This document shows positions 7,049 through 16,748 of a stretch of DNA of 64,000 nucleotides, piece after piece; within the stretch, counting starts at the first letter, position 1, and every line of letters starts with the position of its first letter. A program made the position numbers and the translations under genes. The DNA lies in assembly GCA_020636745.1 (NCBI GenBank), contig JACJXH010000010.1, positions 92,131-156,130 on the forward strand, read 5' to 3'. The notes beneath the pieces were generated by a model, which made no database searches, had not been told where the DNA came from, and saw only the letters and a program-made list of their open reading frames with translations. The DNA is from Lentimicrobiaceae bacterium. Lineage in GTDB: Bacteria > Bacteroidota > Bacteroidia > Bacteroidales > Lentimicrobiaceae.

Positions 7049-9343
7049 TTACTCAGTAAGCACAAAAGATGCTTCTTTAACATCTCGTGAATTTCCTCCG
7101 ATAAATACTTTAAAATCGCCGGGTTCAGCTACATAATTAAGGTCGTAATTATAAAACTTCAGGTCATTTATATCAATGGTAAAGCTAACTTCCTTTGTTT
7201 CGCCTTTCTTGATCATAATCTTTCTGAAATCTTTAAGTTCTTTCACAGGCCGGGTTGTGGAGCCAACCATATCGCGTAAATAAAGCTGGACAACTTCCTG
7301 CCCGTCATAATCTCCTTTGTTGCTGACTTTTACTTTTACTTCAATGACTTCACCCGGTTTCATGCTGTTTTTGCTCAGCACCGGTTCGCTGTATTCAAAA
7401 CGGGTATAACTCAGCCCGAATCCAAAAGGATACAGCGGGTCATTGGTCACATCCAGGTAATTGGAGCGGAATTTGGTAAACCATTGGCCGTCGGGGAGGG
7501 GGCGCCCCGTGTTTTTATGGTTGTAAAACAATGGAATTTGTCCGATGTTTTGAGGGAAGGTGGTCGTTAATTTGCCTGATGGGTTTTCATCTCCAAAAAG
7601 TACATCTGCCACAGCATGGCCGGTTTCGCTTCCGCCAAACCAAATATTGAGGATGGCAGGGATGTTTTCACTTTCCCATTTTAAAGCCAGAGGCCTTCCG
7701 GTGAGCAAAACCATTACGACAGGTTTTCCGGTTTTGAGCAGGGCCTTGAGCAGTTCCTGCTGATTTTCAGGAATACCAATGTCGGAGCGGCTTGAGCTTT
7801 CACCACTCATTTCGGCTGCTTCACCAACAACTGCTACAACTACATCTGATAATTGGGCAGCGTTAACGGCTTCGGCAATCATTTCTGATTCCGGACGATT
7901 ATCCCGTCCGGCAGGCTTTCCAAACATGGTAGCTCTCTCTTCGAATGATGCATCGCCCGAAATATTGGCCCCTTTTGCATAATGAATCAGGTTGGCGCTA
8001 CCCATGGCTTCGGCCAGGCCATCAAAGATTGAAACTGACTTTTCGAAATCGGCAGCAACAGTCCAGGTGCCCACCATGTTTACCCGGTTATTGGCAAGTG
8101 GCCCAACCAATGCAATTTTGGTGTTTTTTTTGAGCGGAAGTATGTTGTTTTCATTTTTGAGAAGAACAAAACTTTGAGCGGCTGTTTTTCTTGCCTGGGC
8201 ACGATTGGCTTCACTTAAAATATCAGTTGCTCCTCTTTTTTCATCACAATAACGGTAGGGGTCATCAAAAAGGCCGAGTTTATACTTGGCTTCAAGCACG
8301 CGATGACAGGCTGCATCAATTTGTTGCATGTTGATTTTGCCTTCTTCCAGCGATTTTTTAAGGGTCGTAAGAAAACCTTCACCCACCATATCCATATCGA
8401 TGCCTGCTTTTAAAGCCAGTGCTGATACTGTTTTCAGGTCGCCAAGGCCATGTTCAATCATTTCATTGATGCCGGTATAGTCTGTAACTACAAATCCGTC
8501 AAAACCCCATTGGGTTCTTAAAACATCTGTCATGAGCCATTTACTGGCAGTAGCGGGTATTCCGTCAACTTCATTGAATGAAGCCATTACACTTCCTGCG
8601 CCGGCGTCAACAGCAGCTTTGTATGGAGGGAAATATTCATTATACATTCTTTGGTGGCTCATGTCGACCGTATTGTAATCGCGGCCGGCTTCCGATGCAC
8701 CATAAAGGGCGTAATGTTTAACACAAGCCATAATGGTATTGTTGGCTGATAAGTTCTGTCCCTGATATCCGCGTACCATGGCTTTGGCAATTTCACCACC
8801 CAAAAATGGATCTTCTCCACTTCCTTCAGCAATGCGTCCCCAGCGGGGATCGCGGCTGATGTCAACCATTGGAGAAAAAGTCCAGCAAATGCCATCAGCA
8901 CTTACTTCTTTGGCTGCAATGCGTGCGCTTTCTTCAATCAATGCCATGTCCCATGAGCAGGATAGTCCTAATGGAATCGGAAAAACAGTCTGATATCCAT
9001 GAATGACATCCATCCCAAAAATCAAAGGAATTTTTAAACGGCTTTCTTCCACAGCTACCCGCTGAACATTGCGGATTTTTTCGGCAGTTTTAATGTTGAA
9101 TAATCCTCCAACCTTGCCTTCAATAATTTGTTTGCCAATGTTTGAATTAGCTGCCTGTCCGGTGGTAAAATCACCTGCACTTGGCAGATTCAGCTGCCCG
9201 AGCTTTTCGTCAAGCGTCATCTTTGACATCAGTTCGCCGATGAATTTATTCATTTTCACCTCATCAGTAAGTGGCTGAGCCATGGTTTTGATTGCAATAG
9301 CTGTTACCATGAGCAATATAAGGATGCTGACTTTTTTCATCAT
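7049..9343 (-). CDS. bglX: Glycoside hydrolase family 3 beta-glucosidase, periplasmic (BglX-like)
   Basis: The 764-residue protein has a Sec signal peptide ending at MAQ (near residue 23), the GH3 N-terminal barrel (about 35-360), the alpha/beta GH3_C sandwich (about 390-620) and a fibronectin-III-like domain (about 665-755). The nucleophile is Asp288 in GFDGFVVTDYTG; substrate-pocket motifs MDVIHG, DPRWGR and KHYALYG are present. It should release glucose from the non-reducing ends of beta-glucosides or oligosaccharides in the periplasm. It follows the GH144-type gene by 40 bases on the same strand, so it probably splits the oligosaccharides (sophorose type) made by that enzyme. Family certain; the beta-1,2 preference is inferred from context. 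Confidence 0.94.
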   Translation of the reverse strand: MMKKVSILILLMVTAIAIKTMAQPLTDEVKMNKFIGELMSKMTLDEKLGQLNLPSAGDFTTGQAANSNIGKQIIEGKVGGLFNIKTAEKIRNVQRVAVEESRLKIPLIFGMDVIHGYQTVFPIPLGLSCSWDMALIEESARIAAKEVSADGICWTFSPMVDISRDPRWGRIAEGSGEDPFLGGEIAKAMVRGYQGQNLSANNTIMACVKHYALYGASEAGRDYNTVDMSHQRMYNEYFPPYKAAVDAGAGSVMASFNEVDGIPATASKWLMTDVLRTQWGFDGFVVTDYTGINEMIEHGLGDLKTVSALALKAGIDMDMVGEGFLTTLKKSLEEGKINMQQIDAACHRVLEAKYKLGLFDDPYRYCDEKRGATDILSEANRAQARKTAAQSFVLLKNENNILPLKKNTKIALVGPLANNRVNMVGTWTVAADFEKSVSIFDGLAEAMGSANLIHYAKGANISGDASFEERATMFGKPAGRDNRPESEMIAEAVNAAQLSDVVVAVVGEAAEMSGESSSRSDIGIPENQQELLKALLKTGKPVVMVLLTGRPLALKWESENIPAILNIWFGGSETGHAVADVLFGDENPSGKLTTTFPQNIGQIPLFYNHKNTGRPLPDGQWFTKFRSNYLDVTNDPLYPFGFGLSYTRFEYSEPVLSKNSMKPGEVIEVKVKVSNKGDYDGQEVVQLYLRDMVGSTTRPVKELKDFRKIMIKKGETKEVSFTIDINDLKFYNYDLNYVAEPGDFKVFIGGNSRDVKEASFVLTE

Positions 9344-9383
9344 ATTAGTTTGTGTTTGGTTTTTTGTGCGAAATGGACTGAAT

Positions 9384-10754
9384 TTATTTTATTGATTTTT
9401 GGTCTGTCGGGGTACTTTCAAATCCAAGCTTCATAAGCCCATGCTGAACTTCAGGACAACTCATAAAGAGATTCCATAATAATCCGGATCTGTAATTTTC
9501 AATCATGACAATGATTGGGCCCTGATCGATGGCCAGGTGTGATTTGGCGTACCAATTTTTGGTTTCGTTGAAAGCGTCGGTAAAGCCATACTCACTCCAT
9601 ATTTTTGGTCCTAAATCATAGTAAAAATGACGTAATGCCTTCATGGAGTATTCGGGGGTGTAGGGGAAAGCCGAGAGTGCAGCAGTGGGTGAAATTACGC
9701 CAAGGTCATTGTCAGGAGAATGGGCATTGTAGCCTTCGTGATTGTCGCTGGCTGTGAGTCCCCAGCAGTTTTCGCCATAGCCTTTGAATTTACCCGGGTT
9801 TTCGATGCAGTGTGCCCGGTTAATAAGTGTGTGATTTCTGTTTTGTTCCCAGTAGTCTGCATATCTGTCTTTAAGCCCGTGGGGGTTTAATCCCAGAAAT
9901 GAATAGTGGGAGAAGAAAAGTGGCCCGCCAAAATCAAATCCCAGCGGTAGTTTAATGCCATAAAATTCTTTTCCATTTTTAAAAAAGTTGCTTTGAGCCC
10001 ATCCGCGGTGATAAACTGCTGCACTGACCGGATAGCGCTCACTGCTTGCAGCCAGCACGTACATGATTAAACATTCATTGTATCCTCTAACCGGAAAATT
10101 CATGGCCCAGTCGTTGTTGGGACTCCAGTGCCAGTAAAGCACTTCTTCGCCACCCCTGGTAAACCAGCTCCATTCCACATCATTCCATAGTGAATTGATG
10201 CGGTTGCGTAATTCCGATTCAAGTGGGGTTTGCTGATTGAAATACTGACGGGCAGCCAGTAAACCCTGAAAAAGAAAGGAAGTTTCAACCAAATCGGCTC
10301 CATCGTCTTTGCGGCTGAAAGGGATGGTTTTGCCGGTTGTACCATTCAGCCAATGAGGGAATGCACCGTGGTAAGCATCAGCTTTGGACAAAAATTTGAC
10401 TATTTTCAGCAGGAATCTGGTTGCCGTGTCACGGCTTATCCACCCCCGGTTAACAGCCACAACGGTGGCCATAATGCCAAATCCGGTGCCTCCCGATGTA
10501 ACTACCTCGTCGCCATAATCATAGGCAATGTTGCTTCTTTCGCGCGCCATTCCACTTACGGGATGAGCAAAATCCCAGAAATACCGGAATGTTTGTCGCT
10601 GAACTACATCTAAAAGTGCTGAATCGGAAAGCCCTGTAATAATGCCAACAGGTGGTATCCGGTTATCATGAGGCTTGAGAGCTGTTTTCTTTTGTGCAAA
10701 ACAGCTGCTAATAACAGTTAATGTTAAAAGTGTGAGAATGATTTTTTTCATCAT
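9384..10754 (-). CDS. GH144-type endo-beta-1,2-glucanase (glucoamylase-like domain protein)
   Basis: The 456-residue protein begins with a signal peptide (residues 1-21, ending SSCFAQ; a Cys at 18 also permits lipid attachment). The body is the glycoamylase-like (alpha/alpha)6 domain: QRQTFRYFWDFAHPVSGMARER near residues 52-73, GGTGFGIMA, YNAHSPDNDLGVISPTAALSAFPY and DQGPIIVMIENYRSG near 413-427. This is the arrangement of GH144 enzymes, whose characterised members cut linear beta-1,2-glucan to short oligosaccharides. It is the first gene of a two-gene operon with the GH3 enzyme, a pairing also known in other Bacteroidota. No SusC/SusD pair is next to it, so substrate entry must use another system. 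Family well supported; the substrate is inferred. Confidence 0.85.
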   Translation of the reverse strand: MMKKIILTLLTLTVISSCFAQKKTALKPHDNRIPPVGIITGLSDSALLDVVQRQTFRYFWDFAHPVSGMARERSNIAYDYGDEVVTSGGTGFGIMATVVAVNRGWISRDTATRFLLKIVKFLSKADAYHGAFPHWLNGTTGKTIPFSRKDDGADLVETSFLFQGLLAARQYFNQQTPLESELRNRINSLWNDVEWSWFTRGGEEVLYWHWSPNNDWAMNFPVRGYNECLIMYVLAASSERYPVSAAVYHRGWAQSNFFKNGKEFYGIKLPLGFDFGGPLFFSHYSFLGLNPHGLKDRYADYWEQNRNHTLINRAHCIENPGKFKGYGENCWGLTASDNHEGYNAHSPDNDLGVISPTAALSAFPYTPEYSMKALRHFYYDLGPKIWSEYGFTDAFNETKNWYAKSHLAIDQGPIIVMIENYRSGLLWNLFMSCPEVQHGLMKLGFESTPTDQKSIK

Positions 10755-11012
10755 GCTATTTTTTTGACACCCTGGGATTTTGTGGTTTTAAAGCTTTGTT
10801 GTTAAACGCTTTAATCTGTGATTTTGATTGTGTGAAGTGTATTTTTTCAAGGTGTGAAAGTAACACTAAGTTCGCATTTTTGCAAATACTTGCGTCATAA
10901 TAGTTGCAATTTTGCACTATCTGATTAAAGGCTTGTTTACAGCATTTAAAAAAGCCTGTTGACCCGTTTGTTGCGGGGAAAAAAGTTCAGAAATGATTGA
11001 CGTGAAACAAAC

Positions 11013-13550
11013 CTACCTGCCGAAATTAAACCTGATGAGGAAAGGATATTCTTCATCTTCTGGATTTGCAACAGCAGCAGCCTGAAGGCCTTGCAGAAAG
11101 CCTTTGCGGTTGCCGCTCAAATCCTGATAAAAGCCTTCTGTAGCCAGTTGATTGCCTTTGATAAACTTATCCATCAAAGGCTGGTCGGGAATGTTGTAAA
11201 ATACTCGATTTAAACTGCAGCGGTTTTTGTTGAGGTAATCAAGATTGGCTGTGAGGTTGATGGCGTCAAAAGATGATAACTTGAAAAACTCCGCGTAAGG
11301 TTGGTTGTCTGTATTGATTTTTGTCCCTGCCGGGAATTTCTCTATCTGAGCACTGTCAAGAACCATACAGGCAGCTACATGATAAGGATTATTATAAAAA
11401 TATGGGTCGGTAACCGATTGGCTGATATTGTCACTCCATTGCTCAAAATCAATTTTCAAAGGGCCATTGCACCCGAGTAAAATAGCGTGGTAATGTCCCA
11501 GCCAGATAGTTGAATTGGGGAACACAGAATGAAACGTTTTGATGATGCCCAAAAAGTCGGCAGGAAGTAGTTTGTGCAGGGGCATGTATTGCGAAACCAT
11601 CCCGCCCTGATTCAGATGTGCCTTGCACAGCTCGAAATATTCCTTTGTGTATAAGTTGCCCGAGCCCAGAATCGGGTGTGTAGGGTCGCTGGATATCAGG
11701 TCGTATTTTTTATCGGTTGATTGTAAGAAGTGTCTTCCGTCTCCGGTTTTTACTTTTAAACGTTTGTCGTTCTGTATGTTGTTATTGAGCCCCTGATAAT
11801 AATGGGCAGCATCTTTGAGTCCTGCAACCAGTTCAATGCAGTCGATAGATTCAACTTCGGGATGTGAGGCGATGGCAGAGGTGGTTACCCCGATTCCAAA
11901 CCCAACAACAAGGGCGTTTTTGCATTGCAGTCCGCTATAAAAAGGCAGATGCCCCACCATTTTTACAACTTTAATGGCATCGTAACTTGATCCGATAACG
12001 GCGCTGTTGTTCACATAGGTTGATAATACCGTGTTGTTTCCCGAAGTCTCTTTTCCAACAACATAAGTGCCTTCAACTGTTTCCTTATAAGCGAGAATTT
12101 CTTTTTCGTAGCGCGAGAAGGAAGGCGGAAGAATATAAATCTGAGGATTGATTATCAGAATGATGAAGATGATAACAGCAGCAACAGGAATAGTTATGTT
12201 GAGCAGGCCTTTTGCCTTTACAGAAGTGGCTTTTCTCAACATTAAAAAAACCATGACGAGCAGGAAAAGAATGAAGAAAATGATAGAAAGCCCTGCTCCC
12301 CAAACGGGTATAGCCAGGTAGGCAGCGAGCAGTGGACCTGCAATGCTTCCTGCTGTATTTGAAAGAAGGATACTTCCTATGCTGCTCCCTATTTCGCGGT
12401 AATTTTGCGCATGCATGGTACAGGCAAGCGGAAATGCATAACCAGAAAGGAAAGTAACCGGTATGATAACCAACAGGGCCGAAATGACAGGAATTACAAT
12501 TATTCTGAGAAAATAAGCTTCCTGTTTGCCCGCGATGGGGAATAATATCAGTTCGGGCAAATTCACCATGATCAGGAATCCGGCCAAAACGGCCAAAACG
12601 GTATAAATCATTAATTTAATCAGCAACCAGCTGTTGTTCGTCGATGAGTTGCTCTTTTTAGAATAAAACCAACTTCCGGCAAATAAACCAAGAATTACCA
12701 TGGATGCAATCAGCGAAAAAGTATAGCTGGTATTGGTCATGTAGATTCTGAAAATGCGGAACCAGATGACCTGTAAGCCTATGACTGTAAATCCAAATGC
12801 GAAAGTAGCCAGCAGAGGTATAAAACGGGACTCTGCAATTACCTCTGTTTTGCCAGGTTTTTTTAATGGTTTTGCATGGGTTTTCTGGTCAGGTTGCTGC
12901 AAGGGATCATTATCATGAATGGCTGGAGGCAATTTCATGATGAAAAGAAATGCAGCCAGCATAAGATTGATGATAACTGCAATAAATACGGTGCTTTGCT
13001 GGCCCAAAAAGCCGATGAGGACAAAGCCGGTTATCAGGCCTCCCAAAGTGCTTCCCATGGTTTCATAGGCATAAATGCGCCCCATCATGCTGGCTATCTC
13101 AGCATTAGCGTTGATTATAATGGTGGAAGCCACCGGCAAAATACCTCCCATGAAAAATGCCGGAATAAAAAGAAGCAGCAAGGCAATGATATATACCAGC
13201 GCACTTGTAACCGACGAAGTAAGGCCTGCCTGTTGTAATCCAGGGTAAAGTTGGGGCAGCAAATGGCTGAACAGAAAGTAATTGATAATTCCGAAGGCGC
13301 CAACTACCAGCATTTGTATGATAAGTAACGAAAGCAGCTTTGAATTTGTTACTGATTTTTTACCCCAGAAGAAGGCACCTGCACCAAATCCGGCCATAAA
13401 TGCCATCAAGACAATAGTTGAGGCCGAAACCGTTGCGCCAAGCAGTAAAGCAAGCATTCTGAACCAGCTGACCTCATATATGAGAAAGCTAAACCCTGAA
13501 AAAAATACGATGACCAAATAGGGGAGCAGGCGGTTGTTTTTATTCTTCAT
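11013..13550 (-). CDS. Membrane transporter-like / spermidine-synthase-like fusion protein
   Basis: The ATG at 13550 gives 845 residues; longer frames to 13811 are less likely because a -7 element sits at 13701-13708. Residues about 10-520 form many membrane helices in an MFS-like layout (FLIYEVSWFRMLALLLGATV is a typical opening for this family). The C-terminal part is a Rossmann-fold aminopropyltransferase-like domain: GFGIG (550-554) replaces GGGDG, ECIEL-like CIELV follows, and SSDPTHPILGSGNLYT stands where spermidine synthases have DSxDPxGPAxxLF. Asp622 is kept, but the second polyamine-binding Asp is His625. So it is probably not a true spermidine synthase. No other polyamine gene is near. 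Function unknown. Confidence 0.8.
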   Translation of the reverse strand: MKNKNNRLLPYLVIVFFSGFSFLIYEVSWFRMLALLLGATVSASTIVLMAFMAGFGAGAFFWGKKSVTNSKLLSLLIIQMLVVGAFGIINYFLFSHLLPQLYPGLQQAGLTSSVTSALVYIIALLLLFIPAFFMGGILPVASTIIINANAEIASMMGRIYAYETMGSTLGGLITGFVLIGFLGQQSTVFIAVIINLMLAAFLFIMKLPPAIHDNDPLQQPDQKTHAKPLKKPGKTEVIAESRFIPLLATFAFGFTVIGLQVIWFRIFRIYMTNTSYTFSLIASMVILGLFAGSWFYSKKSNSSTNNSWLLIKLMIYTVLAVLAGFLIMVNLPELILFPIAGKQEAYFLRIIVIPVISALLVIIPVTFLSGYAFPLACTMHAQNYREIGSSIGSILLSNTAGSIAGPLLAAYLAIPVWGAGLSIIFFILFLLVMVFLMLRKATSVKAKGLLNITIPVAAVIIFIILIINPQIYILPPSFSRYEKEILAYKETVEGTYVVGKETSGNNTVLSTYVNNSAVIGSSYDAIKVVKMVGHLPFYSGLQCKNALVVGFGIGVTTSAIASHPEVESIDCIELVAGLKDAAHYYQGLNNNIQNDKRLKVKTGDGRHFLQSTDKKYDLISSDPTHPILGSGNLYTKEYFELCKAHLNQGGMVSQYMPLHKLLPADFLGIIKTFHSVFPNSTIWLGHYHAILLGCNGPLKIDFEQWSDNISQSVTDPYFYNNPYHVAACMVLDSAQIEKFPAGTKINTDNQPYAEFFKLSSFDAINLTANLDYLNKNRCSLNRVFYNIPDQPLMDKFIKGNQLATEGFYQDLSGNRKGFLQGLQAAAVANPEDEEYPFLIRFNFGR

Positions 13551-13700
13551 AGGTATGGTCAGGGGGGGCTCGTTTTTATGTTTTTCCGGTTTAATTTGAT
13601 GATTCTGTCGTATTAAAAATGTCATTGTCAAAATGTTGCATTTGGCTTTTTGCTGATTTTGAGAATGCCGGAAACCTGATTTGTTTTTATCTGTTGCCTG

Positions 13701-13708
13701 CAAATTTA
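13701..13708 (-). promoter_or_regulatory. Candidate -7 promoter element for the fusion gene
   Basis: On the minus strand the sequence reads TAAATTTG, a match to TAnnTTTG. It would start transcription near 13695 and therefore supports a start codon at 13550 (or 13625) rather than 13811. No good -33 element was found. Confidence 0.4.
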
Positions 13709-13970
13709 CAAAGTAAACCCGATACAGGTTTAACTTTGAAATATTCGGGCTGTTTTTATTCAAAAAAGCAGTCGGGCTTTGTTTATTAATCTGTGAATCA
13801 TTGTAATGCAAAATAATAGTGGCTTACGCTTTTACCACGCATGTAATCTTTCTGTTTCAAAACATTGATTATTAAAGTACATCAAAAGGGTTAGCATCGT
13901 GCAGGCAAATGCCAGTTGCCAGCTGCTAGGAATTAAAAAATTCGTGATGAGGATGATCAATGGAGAATAT

Positions 13971-16172
13971 TTATGTCGTTTCTTTAGCATACTTTCTGAA
14001 AATTTCAGCCAGAACTTCCTGCTTCAGCGGTTTGGTTATGTAATCGTTACAACCTGCTTCCAGGGCAAGTTCCTTGTCGCCAACAAGCGCATAAGCCGTT
14101 TGGGCAATGATAATGATTTCGCGGTTAAATTGCCTGATTTGACGGGTCGCGTCAAGTCCGCTCAAACCGGGCATTCTCACGTCAATAAAAATCATATCAA
14201 ACACCTCACCGTTTCGAAGCAATTCAATCGCTTTTATGCCGCTTTCAGCTTTTGTAACCGAGTTGGTGTATTTGCCAACCAATGTTGAGATAAGTCTGAG
14301 AGATATTTCATCATCATCTACTACCAGTATTTTGAGAAAATTTGTTTCCTGATTTGGGAATTCTTTAACTGCTGTCTGATTTACGTTTGACGTAATCTCA
14401 GGGATTGGTTTGTAAGGAACTGTGAAGTAAAATTGAGAGCCAACTCCTTCCTCTGATATCACATAAATCTGACCTCCAAGCATTTCAACATAAGCCTTGG
14501 CAATAGATAATCCCAACCCGGCTCCTTCGTAAAAACTTGAAGTTGAATAGTCGGCCTGCACAAATCTTTCAAATATGGCATGTTGCTTATAAGTTGGAAT
14601 ACCAATGCCCTGGTCCTTGATAAAGAATTTAAGAAATTCATTTTCAATGGTATAACCGAATTCAATCAGGCCTTTATTTGAATATTTTATGGCATTTTTT
14701 AACAGATTGGTGAGTATGGCGTAAATTTTTTCCTTATCGGAAGCTATCAGGCAATTGTTATCACTCAGTTCTGTCGCAAATTCAATTCGCAAACCTTTTG
14801 CTTCAGCTTCCGGTTTGAAAAAGTTATAAAGAAATTTTACCTGTTCATTTACATTTACGGCTGAAACCTGTGTTTTTATTAATCCCGATTCAACTTTTGA
14901 AATTTCAATCAGGTCGTTGATGATGTTGAGCATGCGGGCACCACTCTTATTGATGATTTCCAGGTACTCTTTTATCTCTTCACTGGTAAGATCGGGGTTT
15001 TGAAGAAGCTCGGCAAAGCCAAGAATGCCATTCATGGGTGTGCGTATTTCATGGCTCATATTGGCCAGAAAAGCAGATTTGAGCCGCTCACTTTCTTCCG
15101 CTTTCTCCTTGGCTTCTATCAGCTCCTGGTTCATTTTCCGGTATTTGCGGATGTGATCTCTGATAATTCTGTTCTTTTTTACCAGATTGAGTTCATATTG
15201 CTTTCGTTGGGTGACATTAACCCCCAGGCAGGCAATTCCGGTAACTTCATTGTCAATGTCAGTTAGCTTGACCAGATTCCAGTTAATGGTGAGTTTTTCT
15301 TTGTTTTTTTTGTAAATATCATGTTCGAAAAAATGAATAACCTCATTGCCTTGAATGATACCGTGAAATTTTTCAATGATGGTTTCCTTGCCTTGTTCTG
15401 GTAAAAATAGGTTAAACCAGTTCTGGTTCTCAATTTCAGCTGTTTGATAACCAGATATTTCGAGCAGTTGCTGATTACAGAAAGTAATGTTTCCCTGTGT
15501 ATTTACAATAAGTGTCAGTAAGTTGGAGCTTTTTAAAATTTCAGAGAACCGCCGTTCTGACTCAAGCAGATGTTCTTTTATCCTTTTGTTTTGCCAATTT
15601 TGTAATTGCTTTAACATGAGTTTCCCGAGAAGCACATTGGCAGGGATATAAACGATAACAATAGGAATCGCTAAGGCTTTTAAGGTGGAAATGCTTAAAT
15701 CACCAGGCAATAACAGAGTGCAGGCCAGCATGAACATATGAACCAGCGTTCCCATTGCAAGCAACTCCAGCAGACTGTTACGTTGACTCCAGTCAGGTCT
15801 GAATTTTTTCCAGAGAATGCCGGTTAATCCGGCTGTAAGAATTACAGTAATACCCATCCACACGCCATCACCTCCCATTGTCCATCTGAAAGCGATGTCT
15901 ATAGCCATCGCAGTCAACGTTGGTAATGCGCCAAAGAATAAACCGGAGATACTTATCATTACCGAACGGGTGTCAAATACTGTTCCTGGTAATAATTCCC
16001 ATGGAGATAGCATCAGCACAATGCCGATACTCCCAATAATGACCCCAACCATGATTTTGAAAAGCGGGTTTTGAAAAGCTTTTCGTGTTATCCATAAATT
16101 GTCGTAGAGCATACTGAACGACAGTAATATGGCTGTATTTTGTAAAAGTCCAATGATAAATGAGCCACTCAT
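13971..16172 (-). CDS. Hybrid histidine kinase with 5TM-LYT sensor, PAS and receiver
   Basis: Start ATG at 16172 gives 733 residues and places the first membrane helix at once (SGSFIIGLLQNTAILLSFSM). Five to six helices with MLSPWELLPGTVFDTRSV and SGLFFGALPT identify the 5TM receptors of the LytS-YhcK type (about 1-165). A PAS domain (about 195-325) follows, then HisKA with His374 in NMSHEIRTPMNGILGF, an HATPase domain (DQGIGIP, GAGLGLSIAK) and a C-terminal receiver with the Asp in FIDVRMPGLSG. The signal is unknown; LytS relatives sense cell-wall or pyruvate-linked signals. No output regulator is adjacent. The next gene on the right is on the same strand but over 570 bases away, so it is probably transcribed alone. 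Confidence 0.93.
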   Translation of the reverse strand: MSGSFIIGLLQNTAILLSFSMLYDNLWITRKAFQNPLFKIMVGVIIGSIGIVLMLSPWELLPGTVFDTRSVMISISGLFFGALPTLTAMAIDIAFRWTMGGDGVWMGITVILTAGLTGILWKKFRPDWSQRNSLLELLAMGTLVHMFMLACTLLLPGDLSISTLKALAIPIVIVYIPANVLLGKLMLKQLQNWQNKRIKEHLLESERRFSEILKSSNLLTLIVNTQGNITFCNQQLLEISGYQTAEIENQNWFNLFLPEQGKETIIEKFHGIIQGNEVIHFFEHDIYKKNKEKLTINWNLVKLTDIDNEVTGIACLGVNVTQRKQYELNLVKKNRIIRDHIRKYRKMNQELIEAKEKAEESERLKSAFLANMSHEIRTPMNGILGFAELLQNPDLTSEEIKEYLEIINKSGARMLNIINDLIEISKVESGLIKTQVSAVNVNEQVKFLYNFFKPEAEAKGLRIEFATELSDNNCLIASDKEKIYAILTNLLKNAIKYSNKGLIEFGYTIENEFLKFFIKDQGIGIPTYKQHAIFERFVQADYSTSSFYEGAGLGLSIAKAYVEMLGGQIYVISEEGVGSQFYFTVPYKPIPEITSNVNQTAVKEFPNQETNFLKILVVDDDEISLRLISTLVGKYTNSVTKAESGIKAIELLRNGEVFDMIFIDVRMPGLSGLDATRQIRQFNREIIIIAQTAYALVGDKELALEAGCNDYITKPLKQEVLAEIFRKYAKETT

Positions 16173-16748
16173 GGCGCGAGATTCATAAGGTGTATAAATA
16201 GTCCCGGATGCCTTTTTCTTCAAAAGAATCAGGTAAAAGTAATAAATTGGTGATATCAAATTCAGAAATAGCGAAAATGTACTGAATTATTGTTTGTTAG
16301 AACAGTTTTTCTCAGTTGTCCGGTAAAAATCTGGATGAAGCCAAACAATTTTTCAGACTTCTGTAATGTGCTGCATTTTTTAAAAATCAGGAAATAGCAT
16401 GGCTAAAGGCCCCGGATTTTACATGGCCGGCATTGCTATTAGATGGGTATGACTTTTGAAAAATAAAGCGTATTAGAATTTTGTTTATTGATGATTATGT
16501 AATTACGTAATTGACAGGGGCTTATGGAATAATAATAGTTGTTTAATAATGTTCTGGTTTTTAGGTGCTGTTTTCTTAAAGCTCAACAGGAAGCTGCATG
16601 TTAATTGCGACTTCCTGCTGGACTTTAAAGTGAGAATGGAATTTTACACTGTTGAGATTGCCGGATTTTTTATCAGGCAAAACAAAAAAATAACCTGAGA
16701 TATTCTATGATGCAACCAGGGCTTTGGCAGTGCAGTCTATAACTATGT
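16173..16748. other. Long intergenic region with a 12-bp palindrome
   Basis: This 576-base stretch lies upstream of the 5TM-LYT kinase and downstream of the Old Yellow Enzyme gene. It holds a perfect palindrome AATTACGTAATT at 16501-16512, which could be an operator but has no known partner, and AATAGCA/TGCTATT arms around 16394-16441. No gene of useful length was seen. Confidence 0.5.

Noticed and set aside
13551..13811. Possible N-terminal extension of the fusion protein by 87 residues
   Set aside because: The extension is Asn/Lys/Gln-rich with no signal or domain, and a -7 element at 13701-13708 lies inside it.
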